In this document: positions 55,663 through 64,000 of the stretch, piece by piece
Layout: the number at the start of each line of letters is the position of its first letter
Position numbering within the stretch: position 1 is the first letter of the stretch
DNA from: Papaver somniferum
Lineage: Eukaryota; Streptophyta; Magnoliopsida; Ranunculales; Papaveraceae
Assembly (NCBI RefSeq): GCF_003573695.1
Contig: NC_039359.1
Location: 186,456,813 to 186,520,812 of the forward strand
Direction of reading: 5' to 3'
DNA: 64,000 nucleotides
The notes under the pieces: model-generated
What the model was told of the DNA's origin: nothing
What the model saw: the letters and a program-made list of their open reading frames with translations, nothing else
Database searches by the model: none
Made by a program: the position numbers and the translations under genes

Positions 55663-58139
55663 TGTTACAGCACTGCTCGGTCGAACTCGCAAGCATTGCT
55701 GTTCAAGCTTGTTTGTCAAGTTTAGTTTCCAAAACTATAAGTCTTGATTTTTAGTCTACTTATAGCTATGTCTCGGATTAGGATAGAATGTATAGTTGAG
55801 CGTTAGACTTCACGACGTTCATCGATTGAAGACGAAGAACTACTGAGGGAGCTTGTGGAACTTCATCAATAAAAGGTATATGGAGACTTGACTCATCTAT
55901 CACTCAGAAGTCTATTATATTCTATCTCCTATTGAGACAAAGTCGTATAGCTATATAGACTTTACATTAGGCGCATTTGATATTTCAAGCTGAGTTTAAC
56001 TCGCTTACATCTTTCTCGAAATATGTGTTGGAAAACTTTTTGCTTTAACTACGTTCATCATTATTCTTGATGAAATTCAAAAGATGATCATGTGAAAATC
56101 ACCTGGTAACATCTTACATGATTTGTGTGAGACAGTCATTTGATGTAGACTCGGAATGTTTCCTATTGATCATTCAATTAATTGAAAATTGCTTATAATC
56201 TAATAATTTGTGTGAGACAGTTATTTTCGTCTTCTAAGAATTTTTCAATGATTGAAATGAGAGTTAAGAGCTAAAACCCATATCTGGATACATTACGGTT
56301 TGTGTACTTAGTGTACAAACTGTTTTGATGGAATTCATGACCGGCAGTTTGCATACCCGTTCGCAAACTTATTCAACTGTTAGGTCAGGGTACTTAAATT
56401 TTCATACCCGTTCGGAAACTAATTTAATTGTTGAAGTCTGGGAACCAAGTTAGCGTACCCATTCGTAAACGGTTTCAACTGAGTTCAGTCCGAAGCTAAA
56501 GTTTGCGTACCCGTTTGCAAGCTGTCGACTTGTGACCAAAGTCCGGAACTTAAGTTCGCGTACCCGTTTGTAAACTTAAGTGGTTCAAGTTCTTAAATAG
56601 GTTAAGTATGATTTCATGAACAGATTCTCTTGAATCAATCTGATTTTTCTTCAATTTTTTCTTGTATACTTCTATGAGAATATAAATAATTGAACAACTC
56701 TATGAGTAACACAATTAGATTCATTTGATTATCAATCGATCTAGAAGTGTTAAAACGAACATGGTTAAGAGAAAAGTGTTCATATGGATAACTTATGTTA
56801 ACTGTTATTGAGCCAACTCAATATACACGTTTAGGTACGGTTACCCATATCTAAATGAAAGTATATTTCATTTGTGTGTAACAAGATAAGACCATATAAC
56901 TGTGGAAAGATATTAGCTTGAATCTTAAATCAGGTTTCATCTAACGGTGAATATTGATTGCTTTGTTCCAAAGTTATCAAACCCTGATTTGAAGACTATA
57001 TAAGGGAGAACTCTAGCAACTGGGAAACCTAATCCCCACACCTCCTATGTGATACTAGTTGCGACTAGAAAAGATTCTCCTTTAACCTAGGTTTTTCCTA
57101 ACACCATTATAGGTTAACGACTTAAAGACTTCATTGGGATTTTGAAGCCAGACCCAACTATTTTCTATGTAGTTGCTTGTTCTGATCTTACTTTGTTCTA
57201 TCGTATTGAGTACTATCTTCTCTAAGATTTTATCGATATTTTCTCCGATAGGTAAGAACTAAAATGTAATCACAAAGCGCTTCGTCTCATTCTTTGTGAT
57301 TCCACAATAACTTGTTCTACTACCATATAGTTAAGTTATTGTGAGGTGATTGATATTACTAGGCTGTTCTTCAGGAATATAAGACCGGTGCATCAATTGG
57401 TTCCTGTTCACCTTGATTTATCAAAAGACAGAACAAAAACTTTGTAGGTATTTCTGTGGGAGACAAAATTATCTATTAAATAAACTTTTGTGTTTGAGAC
57501 AGATTTGTTTATCAAGTCTTTGACTTTGGGTCGTAGCAAATCTTAGTTGTGGGTGAGATCAGCTAAGGGAATCAAGTGCCTAGAGTCCTGCTAGGATTCA
57601 GATGCGTAATGAACGCGACTGTACCTTAATCAGTGTGATACACTTTAGGGATCAACTACATTCCAGTCTGAAGTTAACATGTAGTAGGCTAGAGTCTGTA
57701 GTGGCTTAATACAGTGTGGTGTTCAAATCTGGACTAGGTCCCAGGGTTTTTCTGCATTTGAGGTTTGCTCGTTAACAAAACTTCTGGTGTCTGTGTCATT
57801 TATTTTCTACATTTTATTTGTTTATATAATTGAAATATCATAGGTTGTGCGTAGTTCAATCAATTGGTAAATCCAACCTTTGGTTGTTGATTGAAATTAT
57901 TGACACTTGAACATTGGTCTATTGTATCGTTCAAGTTGTTTCTCATAATAATCAAGCTTGCGGATTTCTATCTATTTGATTTGCTGATTACATTGAGAAA
58001 CAGAGATATAACTCTTGGATACATTTTCCTTGATTGAGTCTGACTGTCTAATTGATTCTCTTGGAATTATATTGGAATTATTCAATATATATTTCCTAAA
58101 CAAAATATTGGGTGTGGTTGTTAGACCCCCGCTTTTTCA
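55663..58139 (+). repeat. 3' LTR of element B (2.5 kb)
   Basis: Starts TGTTACAGCACTGCTCGG after the PPT and ends GACCCCCGCTTTTTCA. Six hairpin-forming units of the AAGTTTGCGTACCCGTTTGC type lie at 56300-56580. TATA box at 56997. Followed by GTTTC, the 3' copy of the target duplication. Confidence 0.9.
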
Positions 58140-58163
58140 GTTTCAAAACCGGGGAAAAAAAAA
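58140..58163 (+). other. end of the LINE interrupted by element B
   Basis: GTTTC is the second target-duplication copy. AAAACCGGGG plus a run of nine A follows, taken as the LINE 3' terminus whose body ends at 29744. Confidence 0.5.
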
Positions 58164-58423
58164 CTTCTTCAAATTACGACATTTTAAAAGTGTGGTGTAA
58201 AATTAACCATGATATAGAACAAAAATAAATATGAATGGATATATACGTTCTTAATGTGTTTACCGTAGTTAATAGAGGATAAAAAATAAATCAAATAAGA
58301 CCGAATCAAATTGAATCAATGAATCTCTGGCCAGGCACCCGCTGCCGAATAATCCTACAAAGCATGATGATATGTTTTTTTCCCATTAGTCTATGCATTA
58401 GTCTATTTTTGGATATTTATTAT
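58164..58423. other. AT-rich spacer without recognised feature
   Basis: Between the LINE tail and the next solo LTR. No gene or repeat family recognised; ends with ATTAT (58419-58423), the left target duplication of that LTR. Confidence 0.5.
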
Positions 58424-61077
58424 TGTTTTGGGGTAAAACCTGATTATGCTGGTTTTTGGTAAATTTGGGTGTGCCGCCGAGAAACGAATGTAAACCCTAA
58501 ACAAATGCACTGCATGGGAGTGCTTTAGATTCGAGAGATCAATCTGTACAATTCTGGCTTAAACCAAGATATAGCCGTTCCATCCTTGCTTCGGTCACAG
58601 AGTGAAGGAGTAGCGTGGATCTTAGAGAGGGAAGGGAAGAAGGAGTTGAGATCAGAATGGTTAACTCTGAAGGTGTATCTATTTTTATGACTTGTATCAG
58701 AATATGGAACTGGCTTGCCGAATGTAAGCTATCATTTCTTGGTGTTTTTATGAATACTTATGTTGTTAAACAAAACTCTGTTGTTGGTCGAAATAGGTTG
58801 AAAACCTATTTATACAAGTCATTGAGCACCCATGATCTCGTAGGAAGTGGAGAAAATTAAGTAATGGAGAAGTGGGGTTGTATAAAAGAAGTTACCATCA
58901 CGTTCCCGTTGTGAGGGGAAACTGATTAGCCTTACACCCACTATTCTCTTACTTCTATTAATCGTCCGCTCTTTCCTGACACTTTCTTGTAATGGGCGCA
59001 TTGCACTCCGCACGAGCATCCCCCAGTTTGTGACATGTTTGATGTCTCGATTGTTTCGTTGAAAAATGTGCAACAAGTTGCTGATTGGGTCTAATGTGCA
59101 AGACCTAGTTATTCTAAACAATCATACGCAAGCTAGGCGGCATAATGGCATAGCGGCTCCCGTATAGCGGTATAATGGCAAAGTGGCAACGTGGAGTCTA
59201 CTAGTGGAACGATGGAAGAGCGGCGCCTTCTAGTAGCATAGTGCCGAAATGGCGCCTGCTATATCTTGTCGTATTGGTGATAGATCCAAATATGGCTCAA
59301 TGATATTAGCTCAAGTTTCCACATCGAACTTAATGCCTAGGTGATGTTATTTTGCATAGGGCGGCATAATGGCCCTGACCGAATTAGGGTTTGGCATGTC
59401 AAAACCCTAAATGGCGTGTGCGGCTATGTGATGCGGAGGCATCTTGGCAAGTCCGTCCTTGGACGTTTTGATCAAGGAAATCATGGCAAGGCCATGACTA
59501 GAAAGTAGAGTTTCCTTTTGGTTTAACCAAAGCCATTAAGACAAGAATTCTATTCTGATCAGGATAACCTGGTAAGAGTTTGAATATTACTCCATTAAGA
59601 GAGTATGAACCAAATTGGACTCTTTTAGGCCGTTTGATTAGCTTTAGATATAAAGTTATTTTGGCCACGCTAGGATTTGGCCATGGGTTTATAAGATCCT
59701 AAAACATCATACAGGGATCTATTATGGCATTGGTCATGAACAAAGAGTGAGGTAGCACACAGCTGCGCTGTTGTGGCACGTTAGTATATCGCTGCCGTGA
59801 GATGGCATGGCCTGCCTATTGGTATGCTGGAGCGATTTGGCCGGTTGTCTATCCAATCGTCATGGCGCCTGCGATGATCACTAAGCACGGTTTGGGATGG
59901 CTTGTAGGCAATCTCAGCACCTTGGTGCGGATTGCAGCAGCGGTGTTGGCACGTTGCTTACGGAGGCATGGTGTTGCCTATTTGGGCGCGTTATGAGCAG
60001 TTAAGCTTAATAAAACAAGTGGACAAATCGTGCGGCCGTGATTTCTTTTGGAGACTGGCTTGGGCCGTATAGATTAGGTTCCTAGTGGAATTAGGCGCAT
60101 CGACCAACCAACTTCCAACTTTATTAAAAGTGTGTGTGGCGGGTTTTGAGCGATATGATTGGTTGATGGAAAGAAGAGGGGGGCTGGAAAGCAACATGGG
60201 GCCGGCCTCATTTCAAATGCGTTTGGCGCATTTAGAGCGACCTAATTGGTCGACGGGAAAGAGGTCCGGCAAGAAATGTGTGGCCGGCCTCATTCTAAAT
60301 ACGTGTGGTACATTTAGAGAGACTTGATTGGTCGATGGGAAAGAGGGGTTGGCAAGGGCAGCATGGAGAGTGGCTAGCGGCCACAGGCAGCGCCTGTTGG
60401 AACGGATCGGTCGGTTATGTGGCGTGGCCGCGCCTCCTTTGTCATTTCTCCTTTTTGCCACAGTTCCTCTTTTGTTTCTTGTTTTCTAGTAAGGCTTTGT
60501 ACCTACTAGCTTCATGGAGTATTAGTTCCCAGCTTATCTAGGTTTGGCCTCGACCAATAGGGTTCGAGATATTTGCACAAGGTGCAAAAGACCTAATTTT
60601 TGCAAATTAATTGGGCCAAACTTGAATCTTGTGAGTTATCACAAAATTGAACAAATTTAACAAATTCTGTGTGTCGATACAAAATTATTTATTCTCAGAG
60701 AGCAGTTAGCACGTCTTTTGATTGAGCATTTTCATGCAGACCTTAATTTTGATACTTCGGGAATTCATGCTACCCAGCTGCGAGTGAAGACTAATTGTCA
60801 TGTCGTGCCAATACTAAGGGTTCAGCCAGGGAACATAGAATAGGAAAATACCCAATAAACCATACACTAATGAGTAATGCAGGCGAGAGTTTACAAAATG
60901 TTTGGGATTGTTGCTACATGCACCATTCTGAATAAATATAGTGAGTTGCTCAATACATGTGTAAGTCGAGAGGCCTGGGCACTCATCGCTGTAAATGGCC
61001 AGTTTCTTTGCAGAAAAGTGGTGCATTAATTGAAGGGTTTTACAATTTTAGCCCTGAACTAAAAACCACCATCAACA
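58424..61077 (-). repeat. solo LTR of the Tat/Ogre-like family, minus strand (2.65 kb)
   Basis: On the minus strand it starts TGTTGATGGTGGTTTTTAG at 61077 and ends near 58424 (TGTTTTGGGG on the plus strand). ATTAT flanks both ends (58419-58423 and 61078-61082), a perfect 5-bp duplication. Its last ~600 bases match the other Tat-like LTRs here (CTTCGGTCACAGAGTG, TCCCCCAGTTTGTGACATG). The middle (59120-60480) is GC-rich and different, with repeated GGCATAATGGC/TAGCGGC and GATTGGTCGA...GAAAGAGG blocks. Confidence 0.85.
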
Positions 61078-61859
61078 ATTATTCAGCCCATACATCCTTT
61101 CTCGGTTGAAAATCACCCGTATACTCCATATATTTCTTCCCTTTTTTGTTATTGTAGATGGTGGATTTTCGATGAGGGGAAAAATCATAAAACCATAATT
61201 ATACGAACTCCGTATCCGGAAATCAGATGAGTATTGAGACTCATGTCTCTCAATAAAGCATGAAAGCTCATGTCATAGAACCTCTAACTGAGAAGGTTGT
61301 CTCTCAGAGTATATGTAGATGTGTAGTCTCCCAGTTGAGGCCACGGCACATCTCATGAATACTGAGCAATTTCAGTAATTATTTATGTATAGAATCGAAA
61401 GTTTGGACGGCTCCTAGACAGCATGCCTGCTAGTATAGAGAAACAACGTCTTCAGGATGCAACCAGGTTTTCCCTGACTATTTAGGAGAAATATGACACT
61501 CCATCAATTTCATATTGCTGAACCCTCAGATAATTAATGTTGCTAGATAGGAAGCCCTGCTAGTATTGAGCCATCAATTAATTATCTCTAATCGTAGTTG
61601 AATATTCAACTATATTCTACGATTCTTTGAATGTATCGTTATTTTAATTTATGATTTTCCCAGCAGAATTCCATGGGTTAGTAATAAATATTCAACGTGC
61701 AGGCATCTGAGCGTTGAATAAGCCCTGACTAAAATGGTGCAAGTGTATTTAGCAATAAGGCACAGGCCAGAATCTGAATGCGCGAACGAGCATTTCAGAA
61801 CACGAAGGAATGATGAACCTATGCAAAATAGGAAGAAAAAATAATAATAATAAAATATT

Positions 61860-62710
61860 TGCAAAGGCGTTAGGGGACTGGGCTCACCAGCAGACCAGTC
61901 ATGCCGTGACCAGTCCCGTGCCCAATTTTATATTTTATCATATTTTATTATTTTTCTCTGATCTCATGAAAATCCTTTCATTTGAGCAAATCGCGTTCGT
62001 TTCAAGGATATTCCCTAATCTCATGATATTTCCTTATGTCATAGAAATAATAAAATTAGGAAAGGTGTCGCGGGGCCAAGCCCACTAGCCGGCCGGCCAT
62101 GCCCTGGCCGTGGCCGGTTCCACACCTCACGGTTCCTTATTATTTTATTATTTTCCTCATCCCATGAAAATTCCCTGATTTCATGAATTTTCTCTAAACC
62201 CATGCAAATTATTATAAAATTAGGGAAACCGTGGGACCGGGCTCTAGCCGGCCGGTCATGCCCTAGTCGGTCCCACACGCTCCTTATTTTATTATTATTA
62301 CTTGTTTTGTTTTCTACATTCCACGAAAACTCCCTGATTTCAACAAAATACCTTGGTTTCAACAAATCTCTTTGATTTTATTAAAATTCCCTAAAATCAT
62401 GAAAATTACATAAAATTGGAAAGAGTGCCCTGCGACCGTGCATGTTGGTTGGCCGGCCATTCCTTGGTCATTTCCGGTCCCACACTCCATCATTCCCTAT
62501 TTTATTATTATTTTATTTATCTCATCTCATGGAAGTTCCCTAATTTCATAAAACTCTCCAGTTTCATGGACTTTCCCTCAATTCAGAGAAACTACATAAA
62601 ATTACATAAAACTGGGAAAAGTGTGTGGGACCGTGCTTGTCAGCCCGCCCGCCGTGCCCGGTCCCACACCTTTCAATTCCCTGTTTTATTTATTATTTTT
62701 CATCATCTCA
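61860..62710. repeat. about five tandem copies of a ~185-base unit in the LTR
   Basis: Each unit has AAAATTAGGGAAA..GTG, a GC-rich core (GGGACCGGGCT...CCGGCCGGCCATGCCC...CGGTCCCACAC), then TTCCTTATTTTATTATT and CTCATGAAAATTCCCTGATTTCATG. Units start near 61862, 62050, 62216, 62412 and 62603. The core is itself an inverted repeat (GTGTGGGACCG / CGGTCCCACAC) able to form a stem. Confidence 0.85.
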
Positions 62711-63409
62711 TGTATTTTTCCTAGTTTCATCAAAACCCTGGATTCAACATATTTTCTCAAAATGTTACTCAAACACGCATCGAAAAAATATTGAAACTCT
62801 CAGGACTGAGACACGGACACTATGGTGACACAGGCACATCCCCTTGAGCGACCAAGGGTGGCCCTAAGGCTTTCAAACTGCCGGTCCCACACGTTTTAAT
62901 TTTTAACCTAATTTGCTCAATTGCTCATATTAGGTTCAAACTCTTTTCAAACAAAGGAAGGTTTGCTCAAAAGACCATCAATTGGTCCCACGACCACAAG
63001 TGCCGGTCTCATGACCTTTTGGTCGGCCCCTCATCTTCTCATGACTAGGTTTTATTATCTGACGCTCACACGGGCATTATTTGAATAAATGATTAAACCA
63101 GCATTTAATCATTCTTTCACCGACTGGTCTTCAAGAGACTTTGGTATTTTGCTCATTCGAGCATCTGGGCGTTACATGGTCGACTCATCATCCCATGTAG
63201 TCAGTCCCTGCGGTCCCTGCTTCGCTGATTTTCAATAAATCGTTAATTCATTAAAATTAGGGTTTTGAATCCAGAGCTCTGCAAAAACATAATTCTGAGC
63301 AGATTCAAATGCTGATAATTTTATGTCGATCCTACGATCAACACTTTTGTTTATTATACTCGACCCAGCAGTCAGTATATTAAATTAATATTTTATTTGG
63401 TCCTGCTAC

Positions 63410-63560
63410 CAACAATTCATCAAGCAATATTTGGTCAGACTAGCAATATTTGCTCAAACTGCAATATTTGCTCGAACTAGCAATATTTGCTCGAACTAAC
63501 AATATTTGTCCAGATTAAAGATATTGGTTCGACCATCAATATTCATCAATTCAGCAACAC
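63410..63560. repeat. seven copies of a ~20-base AGCAATATTTGCTCGAACT unit
   Basis: Units AGCAATATTTGCTCAAACT, GCAATATTTGCTCGAACT and AACAATATTTGTCCAGATT follow one another; each contains the palindrome GCAATATTGC or a near form (CAATATTTG). Flanking copies decay into CATCAATATTCATCAA. Confidence 0.75.
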
Positions 63561-64000
63561 AGTTTGCTCGTCTTAAATTATCAACATTTATTCAATGATG
63601 CCTCGTCTCAGCAGGCATGCGTTTAATTCATGAGTCTCAGAACATTTTAAAATTATGTTCAACTCAGCAATACAAGGACTCATCGTCCCATAAAGTAAGC
63701 AACTGACTCCACAATCACGAGATGTAAATCGTGTGTCACATGGGGGATATTAACTAGGGTTTTGGTCTGCGGTCTACGACACGTGTTTTCATACACACGA
63801 TGAGAACGTGAGCAAGTCGTGCAATCAGTTGGAAGAGTCAGCAAAGTAGTGTGTGGAAAATTAACCAAGTCTCTACACGATGAGCAACTGGTTTTGACAT
63901 GATTTCCCACTTCCCCACTCTCTGATTCCAACTACTATCGCACTTCACGGGATCATGGTGTTTTCAACTCCGGCATTATAAGATGTCTCTTAATCCTGAT

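Larger units (their letters stand above)
29745..58139 (+). mobile_element. element B: pol-less large-LTR retrotransposon, host of two nested insertions
   Basis: Without the nested elements it is about 8.4 kb: 5' LTR in three pieces (29745-30443, 42189-43481, 51766-52318), primer site 52319-52335, internal region to 55662, 3' LTR 55663-58139. Flanking ATTTC/GTTTC is a one-mismatch 5-bp duplication. The internal 3.3 kb encodes two broken ORFs and no protease, integrase or RT. The iMet-type primer site and 5-bp duplication suit a copia-type helper, but LTR size and content fit a LARD-like (large retrotransposon derivative) element. Confidence 0.85.
61153..64000 (+). repeat. partial Tat/Ogre-like LTR running off the right edge
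   Basis: Starts TGTAGATGGTGGATTTTCG, like the TGTTGATGGTGG start of the other Tat-like LTRs. Near the end, CACATGGGGGATATTAACTAGG (63736 on) matches the CACAAACTGGGGGATACTC block about 600 bases before the end of the other LTRs. It therefore spans nearly the whole visible stretch and the internal region should begin just beyond the window. Contains two tandem arrays. No gene seen. Confidence 0.65.

Noticed and set aside
61810..62828. Several 70-108 codon frames
   Set aside because: Arise from the ~185-base tandem array; not conserved from unit to unit.
63410..63560. Direct repeats considered as a CRISPR array
   Set aside because: Units are contiguous, without unique spacers, in plant LTR DNA.

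Overview
This window looks like a repeat-rich stretch of a plant nuclear chromosome, most likely a eudicot. The evidence is Ty1-copia and Ty3-gypsy remains, L1 LINE fragments, a tRNA-derived SINE, and plant-only passenger domains (plant mobile domain, 'putative plant transposon protein'). The repeat style reminds me of Papaveraceae/Ranunculales, but I cannot prove the species. I found no intact host gene, no rRNA or tRNA gene, no CRISPR and no organelle DNA. Almost every long reading frame is transposon-derived and damaged.

Layout. 1-3536: a minus-strand Ty1-copia element entering from the left edge (RT, integrase, protease, gag, PBS, short LTR). 3537-~7080: AT-rich DNA without a supported gene. 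~7080-12216: the 3' part of element A, with a 'putative plant transposon protein' pseudogene, PPT and a 2.5-kb LTR. 12217-16340: a minus-strand LTR-like unit interrupted by a 2.4-kb plus-strand solo LTR (13333-15712) of the A family. ~16346-19140: a very decayed copia pol, 3' region and short LTR. 19150-~22950: a 5'-truncated minus-strand L1-type LINE. ~25780-28164: a decayed non-LTR element with an R2-like C-terminal nuclease. ~28380-29744: the end of a second L1 LINE, holding a SINE.

From 29745 to 58139 lies a nest. Element B (plus strand, 2.5-kb LTRs, tRNA-iMet-type PBS, no pol) inserted into the LINE; the rest of the LINE appears after 58139. Its 5' LTR was split twice: by an 11.7-kb Tat/Ogre-like element (30444-42183, TSD CCCGT) and by element C (43482-51760, minus strand, TSD AGAGT), which belongs to B's family. 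The Tat-like element carries, antisense to its own transcription, an intron-containing plant-mobile-domain gene that is itself split by a solo LTR (34916-37463, TSD GGAGC). After the nest come another solo LTR (58424-61077, TSD ATTAT) and a related LTR running off the right edge (from 61153) with large tandem arrays.

Main biological point. Two unrelated groups of large, pol-less LTR elements carry non-retroviral passenger genes. A, B and C share LTRs (about 2.4-2.5 kb), PPT and a 3' internal module. The slot before that module differs: A and B hold a plant-transposon-protein gene preceded by promoter-like sequence, while C holds an unrelated acidic/coiled ORF plus a gag-like gene. None encodes protease, integrase or RT, so they would depend on helper elements in trans.
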